Below, one piece after another: positions 25,401-36,728 of a stretch of 64,000 bases of DNA. A model generated the notes under the pieces. That model did not search any database. It worked only from the letters and a program-made list of their open reading frames with translations, and was not told where the DNA came from. The translations under genes were made by a program, and so were the position numbers. The DNA lies in NCBI RefSeq assembly GCF_035582795.1, contig NC_134371.1, forward strand, positions 48,153,001 to 48,217,000, given 5' to 3'. Within the stretch, counting starts at the first letter, position 1. Each line of letters starts with the position of its first letter. The stretch comes from Mycteria americana. Lineage: Eukaryota; Chordata; Aves; Ciconiiformes; Ciconiidae.

Positions 25401-28230
25401 TGGGTGGGAGTGCTTTTCTTACATTTAATGTCTAATTTCTTCTTGGACAACAGCCTAGGGCTGCAGCCAGCCAAATGGCCTCCTCCTACACCAGATCCAG
25501 CATCCATCCTCTATTCCAGCTTCCATTTGCGGGCTTAGGCCCATCATATTCAGATTAATTGCCAGCTCCAGAAGCAATCTAATGCGATGCAGGAGGGCAT
25601 AAGCCTTTGGGAAAAGAATAGCATGTGAAAGACAAAATTGTCAGTAAAGGGCTAGTAATTTACACTTGTTTTGTATTGTGTATATAATTACATGAAACAG
25701 AACAGCAGGGTAAATGAAAAAAAAAAGCTGCCATTTTCTAGATTCTCCTTACTTCATTGACTATTTAGACTGATGCCACTTGTTAGAGCTCAACAAAAGG
25801 GGAGAACTGAGAAGCCCGTGGTGATACTATTTCTGACCTAACCACAGAGCACAATCACACAGTGACGTTTAGCCTACACTCCTCTTCAGTAGCAATCCTG
25901 TGTGACCACTGGCTGTGGAAAATCCAGCCCAAGACCTTTTCCTTTCCCTCCATATGCTGAATAAGTACTTTTTAAAGACAAAGGGAGTTTGATTAGATAT
26001 GACACTTTTTTTCCAAGAGAGAAGTCATGACTTTCTAAGCCCATGAGTTTGGGCTATATACTTGATCAGCAAAATAATCCACTTGTTGTCAAAGCCTCTG
26101 ATTATCCAAGCAGAGTAGCATTGGATGCTCTGCTGCATCTGTAGTTATTCATTGACTTAGACTGTAGTTCTCCACCGGACTGCACCTGGACAGAGAAGTC
26201 TGTCACTGGAATTTGTAGACATTATGATGATAAATAGTGACATCTTCATGCAGACAAACATGGCAAAGTACAGTTGGTTTTGGAATTATCCCTCATTTAC
26301 CAATATTATAACAACAGCTATTAACTGACATGACATACTTTTACTTTGCAGAAAGCCACAGAACGATTTTAGTGTGATAAAATACAGTGTGATCTGGAGT
26401 CCCTGGACACCACTTGGACATGTGGAATGCAGTGAAAATGCAACTGTATTGCACCTAGACATTTAAAGAGCTGCAAGTCAAGTATCTTTCTTTTTGTGAT
26501 ACACTTATCTTTGTTAGCTAAAATCTAACGGGAAATTCAGGTCTATTTCAAATACACAAAATAATCTCATGGGCATTCTTACACCGACTTAGGTCCCAGA
26601 AATGACAGGACACGTCCACTTCAGGACATATGAAGCAAACTACAATGACATAGTAAAAATCATAGTGCTCACATTGTATGCATTTGTGCCACACCTGAAC
26701 ATGAGAAAATGGCAAATTTGTTCAGGTGAACACTTCTCCAGAATATTTTCTCAAAGATATAAGCAAATTCGTGAAGGTTGCATCGTCTTCTCATTAGATG
26801 ACAGGAAAATTAGGGTGGTCTGTATACAAAAGACAAGGAGTCAGTCTGAGACATAAGCAGCAGGTATCACTGGGCTGAAGTGAACCTCTGAAATTTCCCT
26901 GCATGACAACTGCAGGCTTGGGAAATTCCTGATGCTACAAATTTTTCTTCTGTCATGTCCTGAGGAGGGGCTTTCCCTGGCTGGGGAATCAGTTTTCTGC
27001 AGGAAGCAAATGAATTTCACTGCAAGAGTGACATCCTTCCACTCTCCCAGAAGCCACATATTCTATGTTGGAAGGCCCCTAACCAGGGCCTGTTATATGG
27101 TCAATCTGGTGAGATGTTGAAAAGACAGGTCAGATAAATTGCTTATAATTAACCAAACTGAAATTCTCAGATCCAGAGACTACTCAGATTTTGCTTCAGG
27201 AAAGAAGTAATGGGTGTCCAAGGGAGAAGCATATGCTGTGCCTGGGTCACATGATGAGTGCTGCAGTACCAGCTAGAAGAAATCTGGCAAGAAACTTGCG
27301 GATAACCAGAATCTGCAGCTAAGGAAAAATAAAGAGTAGAGCTTGCACAACAGAGAACACTGACAGTAGATACAATTCCCCCACACACACACTTATGTAT
27401 CATTTATATAATGCTAGAAAATTACAGTACTAACCAAAGAGGGAAAAACTGGAAAGAAAACAGCTGATGTCATGGCTTAATATATCAAGAGAGTAAGGTT
27501 AAAAAAAGGATGATGCTAAAGCATCAACCGAAAAGCTGATGTTGCAAATTTTGGCTCTTGTTTGACTTTGCTTTTATACGAAAAGCTTGTTTTGATTTTA
27601 TTTCTTCTTCTTTGTACAGATTCATAATTTATTGCTGCAATATATAAAACTTGCTGCTCATGTTTTTACAGTGGAACTTTCATTTACAAGTATTACTGAG
27701 GTTGGAAAAGGTGTATTTATCTGCCCTCTGCTGGAAACACACAGCAAAAATACAGCACTGTCAACACTATCTACCTGCACAGTGCGAAAAGGGTTCCCCC
27801 TTCACATACAGAAGACCAACTTTATCATGGATTCAGCAGTTACACACGGGCTGGATTTTGTTTAATGTACCTAGTCAAAATAATTTTTGTCTTATTTGTC
27901 CAGTATTGACTTCACTGTACTATATAAATGCTGGGGTCCAATCTAATGCCACTTAAACTGGAGTAAATAAAAAGTATCTCTGTGGAAATCAAGGGAATTA
28001 CACTATTACAAAACTGTCCAAATGAAAGCTGAATTATACTGTTAGAAATGTACCTGGTAAAATATGGATTGCCACATTCACAGCACTTTACATATACTAT
28101 GTCCATGTCTGTGGAAATACAGTACTGATCCAAGTGGATGATCCTAAATCACCTGAAATTAAAAAAAAAATAATGTTGCCAGAAATCTAATTATTAGTCA
28201 TCAGAATTTTTTTTAAACTTTTTTGCAGAC
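19429..28230. other. Non-coding DNA, no gene recognised
   Basis: The longest open frame (22860-23417 minus, 185 codons) has no recognisable domain and no supporting promoter or splice pattern. One perfect inverted repeat lies at 21.38 kb. No transposon was recognised. Confidence 0.6.
21381..21409. repeat. Perfect 11-bp inverted repeat
   Basis: aatgcattgtt (21381-21391) pairs with aacaatgcatt (21399-21409) across a 7-nt spacer. It could be a cruciform or paired protein-binding sites; nothing nearby decides. Confidence 0.8.
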
Positions 28231-28257
28231 TGTGTGTGTGTGTGTGTGTGTGTGTGT
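28231..28257 (+). repeat. (TG)n microsatellite
   Basis: Thirteen TG units plus one T, uninterrupted. This is an ordinary dinucleotide repeat, likely polymorphic in length. Confidence 0.97.
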
Positions 28258-28614
28258 CTCAGCCCAACCAGCTTGTTCACAAGAGCTTGCCACGTACACA
28301 TTACAGGACCATTAGGAATGACTGATTGATTTAAAGGTGAAGATCACAAGAAGACAGAGGGCTCAACAAAACCACATTCAGAAAGGAACTGACACTACTA
28401 ATCAAAACCAGGGGTAGACAGGCCTATGCTATACCAGCTACCCCTAGGACGGTGAGGAAGCAAAGGACCTGCCAAAAACACTAAACACATCCAGCCCCAT
28501 TATCACATTTACCATTCTTCTGAAGTAATTCCTCCCCCAATCAACTTTATCAGAACACGTTATTTTTCCTTAATCATTTGCTTCTATTTTCTTGACTTCA
28601 TCAGTTGCTTTAGC

Positions 28615-28648
28615 TTTCTTTTTCTTTTTTCTTTTTTTTTTTTTTTTG
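28615..28648 (+). repeat. T-rich/poly(T) tract
   Basis: A T-rich run interrupted by single C residues ends in an uninterrupted stretch of T. It is not followed by a recognisable retroposed gene. Confidence 0.85.
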
Positions 28649-30098
28649 AAGGAAGACTCATACAAGGATTCAAGCATCTAAGTGAAACATGCGTTTTTCC
28701 AGCAGTTCTGCAATAACTTATTAGTGATGGCAGTCACAAGACAGAAGATTTTCTTGCAGTACTACTACTTTTTTTAAACCAGGTCCAGCTGTGATATCTG
28801 TTAGACCATCCTAACCAAGAATTCTAGCTAGCGTACAGGAAAAAGCATGGTTAGTTCAAACTGACAGAAACAACCCACTAATTAGCAAGCAGATTGTATT
28901 CTAAAAATCGCACTGCTTCTTTTGCTTGCTCTGCATTTAGCTCATCTCCTCCTATAAGTTGATGCAGACCAGCCAAACCTCAGAGTCCAGATGTTTTTCC
29001 AAAGACAACCTTTAGGATTATAGGGCATATATGCAGCATTGCTCTTTGTGCTTCACTATATATGCATTTTATATTAATTCGGTTAGTCCATATGTGGTAG
29101 CAGATCTTCAGCATTCAGAGGGTATATATTATCATAATGAAAAATGCAAAAACGCTGCACTGGCCATCATGCAGCACTTTTTCTGTGCTTGGCTTGGCTT
29201 CACCTAGTGCAAGGCTTCACCCGTTATGGTTTTTTCTTACTGATGGAAAATGACATCATATTCAAAACTAACACAACTAATGTTATTGCTTTACATGATG
29301 CTTTGATCCTGCTAGTCTTATATCTATAAAAGAATTTTTTTTAAATTGCTTTCCTCAAAGAAACATTTCACCCCCTGTGGAGGCTCTCACTGAATTGCAT
29401 CCTATGGGCTTCACTTTCATAACAAAACTTACACTAGAGAAACATAGGATGTTAAAGCCATTTAAATAAAACATTAGCCTGTCCTCTTCTACCTTTCATG
29501 CTGTTATTGTAAATTAATTTTTAATCAGTTCCTACCCCAGATACATTCCTCCTTTAAACATACACTTACCACGTACTGTTAAAAGCATTTCTAAAAGGGC
29601 AATTTAAACGCAGTGCCAAAGCTGCTCCTTAGAAGCCCTCTGATTCACATTTATCTCTGGTATCAGCTTCAACCACAATGCTCTTCCTTTTTACAAGCTT
29701 CTAGATGTGTATTCGAGCTGTGCTTTGGGTTACAATCCATTTCTGCCTTCTGGGCTTGCTGAAAGGGATTTCAGCATTAAACAGCAGGCTTTCAAAGCTG
29801 CAAAAAGCCGTTAGGAATCCATCTACCACATGTATTTTAGAAAGTTCCTCCTAATATTTTATTTGTTTTAAAACAAAAAAGTATAAAAAAAACCCAGCTA
29901 GCTACACTGCTATAAACTTTGGTCCTGTTCTGTATGACTGAAGCTTTCTGTTACAAAAAAGGAGAGAATGAGGTCCATGATTCATAATTGTCTTTTCATT
30001 GTAAACTCTCCTGTTTCTCATTTGCCAAACTCTAAGCATTCTGCCTTCATTTACCACAGGGCTGTCTGCATCAGACTAAGGTTTTTTGGGGGATAAAA

Positions 30099-30150
30099 AA
30101 GAAGAAAAGAAAACGAAAAAAAAAAAAAAGAAAAAACCCAAAAAAACAAA
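30099..30150 (+). repeat. A-rich low-complexity tract
   Basis: Purine-rich run of mostly A with scattered G and C. It yields a Lys-rich open frame that is an artefact of composition. Confidence 0.85.
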
Positions 30151-31639
30151 CTCAAAATCATCTGTTTCTCATCACTGCAAATTTATCACTTTCACTGGGA
30201 GTTGTAACATGTCTACCTTTGAAGTGGGTCCAGCTGAGAAGTATACCTTTATTATGCTTGGTCACCACCAAAATCTGACTAAATCCTCCCAGAATCATGA
30301 CCAATGCTAGTTCAGTAAAAATTTAATGGACTTTGGGAGCTGAATTATCTGAGGAGTCTCTCCCACTGAGCACGTTCCAGCACTTCATACCAGGCAATGA
30401 AACCATAAACACACCAGCCTACAGACAAGGCTGCAACACCTGGGGTGGGACTTCCCAGGAGTCACTTGTCAAAGTCAAGGGTCCCCTGTGGTGCAAAGGG
30501 TACTCTGGGCTTTCTGACTTCTTGAGTGTTTGGCTTTACAAGTTTAACATTACGTCCAGGTAGCCTTTATTATGTAATTGCACAATACATGATAGCAGTG
30601 TAAGACGCATGAAAACGTATGTGCATTTTGCAAAAGCATTCCATATTATCACTACTTTCACTACTAGGTCAACTTCCAGTGTAAAGATTTAAAGCCTTGC
30701 TATAAAAATGAACACTAACAAAATTAAACATTTCAGTTTAACAACTGTTTCAGAGCAGGAAAACCCTCTACTGAATCTTTTGATACTGCAGGCTGTATGA
30801 TACACAAATCAGCAGCACACATGCGCGTCTGTCTGCACACCTTAATGCTACAGACACACACGAATTCCACACAGAAGGAACACTGCACACAAGTGACACA
30901 TCCTGCAGCAGAGCTCCTTGCCTTTGGGGAGTTTTTCCCCCCTTTTAGTATGTAACAGTGTAAATGTATCAACCATCAGGATGCAATGCAAACCCCACCT
31001 TTTTCTCTGCAGTCATGCAGGACATGACTGATGGGTGAGGCTCAGAGGAAGATTTGGGGTCTAGTGGGGATTTATTCCATTAGGACAGTGCTGTGAAATA
31101 CTTGATAAGACTGTTTATTATAGCAGTACATTTCTAAGCTATTGCCAAGGATGTCTGGGCCAATCAAATTATATCAATAAATCACAACAGGCGTCCAACC
31201 TATGACTTGACAATTTTGGACCAAAGTGAGCATATGAGGTTTACAGGCTGGTTATGTCCAGGAGGGGAAGGAAGGAAAATTTTCTTTTAAGTAATAGTGA
31301 CTGAGGCAGAAGTCATACCCTTTCAATTCATGATCAGCTGATGAAAACTGATGGCACAGCATACAACCAAGCATCATTAATCCCAGCCAGTTACTTATCT
31401 CCAGTGTATGCCCTGTACTTTAACCATTATTGCTGTTCGAAAAGGAAAATTAAATAAAACCCAGAGGGATATGGATTTTTGTAATGGCTTATACAGCTTC
31501 AGTTGACACAAGCCCTGTACAGGATATTTCTAGACAGTTAACATCTTACAGACAAAACCATGGATTTTAGGGATGGATAATATCTGCTATAGAACATCTG
31601 TTCTATTTCATTGCCAAGGCAAAAGTGTTCCTACTGCAT

Positions 31640-31815
31640 ATTTATTTGACTTTTACATTAGTTTTAAATACTCCAGCGGATGGAGCTTCCACTATTCCCC
31701 TGGGGAGGCTGGACTCACTACAGAATACTTTTCATTGGCAAGATATTTTTCCTGGTGTTCAGTTTAAACTTCCCCTTTTTAATTTCATCCTATGACCTTC
31801 ATCATCCTCTATTTG
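31640..31815 (-). mobile_element. Old CR1-like LINE fragment
   Basis: The plus strand carries tttaaatactccagcgga, followed by ggagcttccact and cagtttaaacttccc. This succession matches the reverse complement of the CR1 ORF2 C-terminus, the same order as in the younger copy 0.6 kb to the right. It is much more diverged, so it is an independent older insertion. Edges are approximate. Confidence 0.6.
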
Positions 31816-32289
31816 TGCATGTGCAAGTTTCAATGTTTCAGCACACAGGGAAGAAAAGCTGCACACATCAAGGACTGTTATGTAAGTAGGTTTTTAAAGA
31901 GTAAAGAGTGCATACACAGAGGGTCTCAGAGAAAATAGCATCTACTCTCCTCCTAGAGAATGTCAGGATAGTGAAGTCATGTTTCTCAGGTACAGGCTAT
32001 AATTATTGCAGTGTTACCCAAAATTTCTAGTAGGAGGGGACAGATGACAGTTTCAGGAGACCAACTGTTTCTTTCATCTATATGAAAGCAGCAGCAGCAA
32101 TTTGTTTCTAGGCCAGAAGCTCTGGAGAGGCACAGTAGGCAATGTACCTCCAGTTCTCCTCTGTGGAGGATGGATCCAAAGAGGCTGCAGAGACAAAGGA
32201 GAGCTGGATGAAGTCTCTCCAGTCATCAGCCAACCTTGATTTAGCACAGACTAACAACTGACCCAGTGTCGCACTTTCCACCTGATGCT

Positions 32290-33372
32290 CACAGAATCAC
32301 AGAATCCTATAGGTTGGAAAAGACCTTTAAGATCATCGAGTCCAACTATAAACCTAACACTACCAAGACCACCACTATACCATGTCCCTAAGCACCTCAT
32401 CCAAACGTCTTTTAAATATCTCCAGGGATGGCGACTCAACCACTTCCCTGGGCAGCCTGTTCCAATGCTTGATAACCCTTTCAGTGAAGTAAAATTTCCT
32501 AATATCCAGTCTAAACCTCCCCTGGCACAACTTGAGGCCATTTCCTCTTGTCCTGTCACTTGTTACCTGGGAGAAGAGACTGACCCCCACCTCTCTACAA
32601 CCTCCTTTCAGGTAGTTGTAGAGAGTGATAAGGTCTCCCCTCAGCCTCCTTTTCTCCAGACTAAACAACCCCAGTTCCCTCAGCCACTCCTCATAAGACT
32701 TATGCTCTAGACCCTTCACCAGCTTCATTGTCCTTCTTTGGACATGCTCGAGCACCTCAATGTCTCTCTTGTAGTGGGGGGGCCAAAACTGAAAACAGTA
32801 TTAGAGGTGCAGCCTCACTAGTGCCAAGTACAGGGGCACGATCACTTCCCTACTCCTGCTGGCCACGCTATTTTTGATACAAGCCAGGATGCCATTGGCT
32901 TTCTTGGCCACCTGGGCACACTGCTGGCTCATATGCAGGCAGGCAGCTGTCAACCAACACTCCCAGGTCCTTTTCTGCCGGGCAGCTTTCCAGCCACTCT
33001 TCCCCAAGCTTGTAGCGTTGCATGGGGTTGTTGTGGCCCAAGTGCAGGACCCAGCACTTGGCCTTGTTGAACCTCCTACAATTGGCCTTGGCCCATCGAT
33101 CCAGCCTGTCCAGGTCCCTCTGTGGATCCTTCCTACCCTCAAGCAGATCAACACTCCCACACAACTTGGTGTCGTCTGCACCTTACTGAGGGTGCACTCG
33201 ATCCCTTCGTCCAGATCATTGATAAAGATATTAAACAGGACTGGCCCTAACACAGAGCCCTGGGGGACACCACTGGTGACCGGCCGCCAACTGGAGTAAA
33301 CTCCATTCACCACCACTCTTTGGGCCCAGCCATCCAGCCAGTTCTTTACCCAGTGAAGAGTACACCCATCAA
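32290..33372 (-). mobile_element. CR1 LINE, 5'-truncated, with decayed ORF2 C-terminus
   Basis: The minus strand carries the 3' end of a chicken-repeat-1 non-LTR retrotransposon. Protein-level matches to CR1 reverse transcriptase include [20 protein letters not shown] (encoded near 33,200-33,280) and the C-terminal region ending at 32,375. The element ends in two copies of ATTCTGTG (32290-32305), the CR1 3' hallmark. The 5' part (endonuclease and most of the reverse transcriptase) is missing. The frame has a one-base loss near 33,190 just before the catalytic Asp-Asp motif, a compensating shift near 32,940, and a nonsense codon at 32801-32803. It is a dead copy. The left boundary is where I stop recognising CR1 sequence. 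Confidence 0.95.
32375..33316 (-). pseudogene. Broken CR1 ORF2 (reverse transcriptase C-terminal part)
   Basis: This is the coding remnant inside the CR1 copy. Reading the minus strand, the palm-domain GVPQGS motif is intact. The frame then slips just before the catalytic aspartates, continues in a second frame through the thumb-like region (about 33,164-32,940), returns to the first frame, and is cut by TAA at 32801-32803. The last 126 codons are open to the natural-looking stop at 32375. The open frame on the opposite strand (32285-32710) is an antisense shadow. Confidence 0.9.
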
Positions 33373-34699
33373 ACCCTGCTCAGACAGGTTCAAAATCACA
33401 CAGCAAGCCTAGCATAATTGCTAGTCTGTGTGAAACTCTCAGGCTAGCATTTAAGTGTACCCTTTTTAGTTTTGATTGTTACATGTCAATATTCCTTGAA
33501 TTGGGAGTGCTGGTAGAAGGATACTGTGTACAGGATTTTGTACTGCTGTATATCTGCACTGACTACATTTTGCTCTCCTCAAAACTGATTAATATCTGAC
33601 ATCTTTAATGCTTTCCTTCATTGTTTGCCTTTAGCATCTTTCTCTATGCATAGGTTGTTCTCCAATGTAAAAGACTGTTTGTTCTGTAATTAGGTTAACA
33701 ATAAGGGGTTTTTTCACTTAATCAGCCTCCTACACCCTTACTAATTTGGAGATTAGGTTAATTGAAGTTAATTGAAGTTAATCCATTACAAAACTCAATG
33801 TCTATTTTTGCCCTGGGTTTAGTAAGAGTAGAAGAACCCTTCTATGTAGTTAAATCTCTTTGAACTTCTATATCTAAGTAACATTTAAAAGCAACTTGTT
33901 CATAATTGATCACTTTTCTACATAGCTTAAGGTTGGGGGTTTTTGTGGGTTGTTTTTTTTTTTTTTTCTCCAGCAGATGAAGCTGACAAATTCAATTTCA
34001 GGCAATTTCACTGCAAATTGCCACTTTCACTATTTCTCAGTATTTCCAATAGGAACATTACTTGTTTTCAAGGAAGACAGTGGCCCATAGCAATACTGAG
34101 AAATATCATTAGCAGAGGCATAAAGTTTATATATATATTTTTTTTAACAGTTTACTACTGCAACTAGGTACCATATACAGAGTCTCCATAAAGATCTGAG
34201 GAATCTGGGATAGTTATTGTTACCGATGAGATTCCGCAAGACTCAGTGGCACGTTCTGGCTAATCTAGAAATAGATTTGCAGTCACAGCCCCACAGGTCA
34301 TTTATAAAAACGATTGTCTCAACTTTTCTATCGCCTTTACAAACAAAAATCTGGTAACAGCATCCTCTCTTCTGTTCACATCCCCCTCTTTTCCTGACCA
34401 GTTCAGAATAGTCAGAATAACAGAAGCGTTAAATACCGTAAGACCAAGAACAGAAGGCTGAAAGCTTCCCCTATAAACAATTACATTTTATGACCTATCA
34501 ACTATTTTAAATCCTTTCAGTGTACACATTTGATTTTGTATCACACTGCTTTCTTTACCAAAGTATCACACAGGCCCAAGTCGTTACGCTACGTAATTCC
34601 TTGCCCGTAGCATTAACAGTACTGGATTACACGAATCAGGAGAAGGAAACGCTTAAACCTCCCGTGTCCAACAATTAGGTTGGCAAGTACCCACCTGTG
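33373..34699. other. Non-coding DNA between CR1 and small CpG island
   Basis: AT-rich, with a T-run near 33,953-33,967 and the short 10-bp tandem repeat. No gene is visible. Confidence 0.6.
33752..33782 (+). repeat. Short tandem repeat of gttaattgaa
   Basis: Two adjacent full copies of the 10-bp unit and a partial third (gttaat) lie in AT-rich sequence just right of the CR1 element. Confidence 0.85.
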
Positions 34700-35060
34700 A
34701 AAGTGAACTAGCCCGGCCCACGGCCGCTCTCTGCGCTCCCCTCGCCCAGCCGAGCAGGCAGCCGCCAGATGGCCGTCGCGTCCCGCCGGCAGGGAAGCCC
34801 TCGGCCGCCCGGAGCCGGAGCGTCCCCAGGCTGAACTTCCACTACTTTCCATCAGGTCTGGAAGTTGTTTAAAGACAAAGGGATCACCGCCGTCTCTCTC
34901 ATACACAGCTGGAAGCTGGCAAGGCGTACTGGGAAGTATCCTGAAATACTTCTGCTCCCGAGCGCTTCCCTTGACTCCAGCATCCGACCGGTCCAACAGC
35001 GCAGCAGGCTCTGCCCGGCTCCGCGGGGTCACTCTGCTGCGCGGCTGGAAGTTGGCTTTC
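34700..35060. promoter_or_regulatory. Small CpG-rich island without a recognised gene
   Basis: CpG density is high at 34,710-34,840 and moderate to about 35,060. On the plus strand a donor-like GATCT|gtaagt lies after 35131, with an ATG at 35110 whose frame continues to the donor. On the minus strand CACAG|gtgggt follows 34695. Either could end a first exon. The open frames here (34613-35086 minus, 34865-35113 plus) match nothing I recognise. An unannotated lncRNA promoter or an alternative distant promoter is possible. Confidence 0.5.
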
Positions 35061-35131
35061 TCTCTTCTCCCTGTCACTGCTGTCACGGCGAGCGTTTGTT
35101 TGAGACACTATGACCAAAGCACCGAAGATCT

Positions 35132-36369
35132 GTAAGTGATATTAACTTGGAAGTGAACTAATTAATCCAGTAATCACTTGTTACCTGATTACACATTACC
35201 TAATCACAGGCTCAATAATTAACTGTTCCTTTAGTCTAGGTGTATAAATTGGCCAGTTGGTATCTAAGTAAGGTCAAACTAAACACTACATCTAGACAGA
35301 ACTCAGGAGGTCTGGGAGGATAAACCAGGGATATGACAGAAATGGGACAAGGACCACTGACAACTGTTTCAGGCTCACGGGAAAATGAACTTTTGGGGTA
35401 GGACCATTCTCCCCTCTCCAGGATGGCAATGCACATCCCTTCTATTTTCCCCCCAAATCAATGCTGTAAGCATCCCCTGCTGGCAGCTCTCTTCTGCCAT
35501 ACAAAGCAAGCACTTTTTAATGGAAAATGAGAAGCAGAACAGACTAGAAGTAGAGGGGTGAGCGCAGGCAGGTGCTGAAGGTAGGAGGAACAGGAAGATC
35601 CTGAAGCAGTGAGGTTTTCCAGGACTATCACTATTGCTGAATCCTGGAGAAGCTCTCTCCCTAACCTGGTTGCTGCAGGGACACTGAGATGTCAGGGAGG
35701 CCATAACAAAGATGAGGGAGGGTAGCTGAAATGATTGCATGGGGCAGGCACAGAGCACACATCTGTAGGAAAACACATTCCATTGCCCTCAGCAGTCAGA
35801 GAGGAATGTGGTTTTAAATTAGATTTTGGGGCATAAAACAATGAAGACAGGAAAAGTTCCTGTTTGCTAAGTTGCCATAAGCTGAGCTGATTGAACAAAT
35901 TCTCTGCAATCTTTACAGGTGACAGGCTGCAAGAGAGACGATTCACTTATACCAGCACAAAATTTCCTAAGTTTTCACTAGCAAGTACCGAGAAGAACCA
36001 GACTACCCTTTAAGAGAGCATCTGTATATTAAGCCAAATGTAGTCAGGAACATTTCTTCTGCTTTTATTAGAAAACTGTCCCCATTAAGTAACCAGTATA
36101 TCTCATTCACCTGAATTGACACTTATAACAGCTTTCGATAAGCTGATGAAAAAGTCTGCAACATTTGGAACAATGCTGTATACTCTCATCACTATTGTTT
36201 GTTAAAAGGGGTCATACTCATTAATTTTTAAAGACAGTTCTAAAACTAGTAACATACTGTCTTCACACAGACATTATTATTTGGTGTGCACAATGCTATC
36301 TGTTCAAAGCTGTAAGACCTTTTAGTTCATTCTTAAAATGTTTATATGCATGCTCACATACAAATATTA
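35132..36369. other. Non-coding DNA right of the small CpG island
   Basis: Bases 35,143-35,225 are rich in TAATTA/TTAAC-type words like homeodomain sites. The minus-strand open frame 35375-35776 has no recognisable domain. Confidence 0.5.
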
Positions 36370-36728
36370 TCCAATTAAAGAGAGTCCAGAGGGAAAAAAT
36401 AAAAATCACTGGAGGTCTAGAAAAAACATATCCTTGAGGAATGATTACATTAATTGGGATCAGTTAGTCTAAAGACTAAGAGAATGAGGTGGCAACCTGC
36501 CAGATTTTAAATACATAAAAATCTTCCACAAGTGCAAATGGAAAACTAACTTCTGTAGGCAGAGTAGATGGAATAAGAAGTGATGGAATTAAATTGCAAA
36601 AAGATAATTTTAGGGATCTTACGGGTAAGGATAGCAAAGTGCTAGGATGGATGGCCTGGAGAACTTGCAAGTCTTCACCCACAAAGATCTTTACAAAAAA
36701 GTTAAAGAAGTTTCTAGGATGACCTTGC
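36370..36728 (+). mobile_element. Old CR1/L3-like LINE fragment
   Basis: The plus strand shows the sense order of an ancient CR1 ORF2 tail: a segment like 'aaaatcactggaggtctag', then 'cagattttaaatacataaaa', 'aagaagtgatggaattaaat' and, at the end, 'aagtttctaggatgacctt'. These correspond to the conserved C-terminal blocks of CR1-type ORF2. The copy is riddled with substitutions and has no usable frame. Confidence 0.6.

Larger units (their letters stand above)
28258..31639. other. Non-coding AT-rich DNA
   Basis: Poly(T) and A-rich tracts are the only structure I can point to. Short open frames show no family resemblance. Confidence 0.6.

Noticed and set aside
30086-30310. Lys-rich plus-strand open frame
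   Set aside because: Its N-terminal half is the translation of an A-rich tract; no gene signals.
32285-32710. 141-codon plus-strand open frame
   Set aside because: It is the antisense of the CR1 ORF2 tail.
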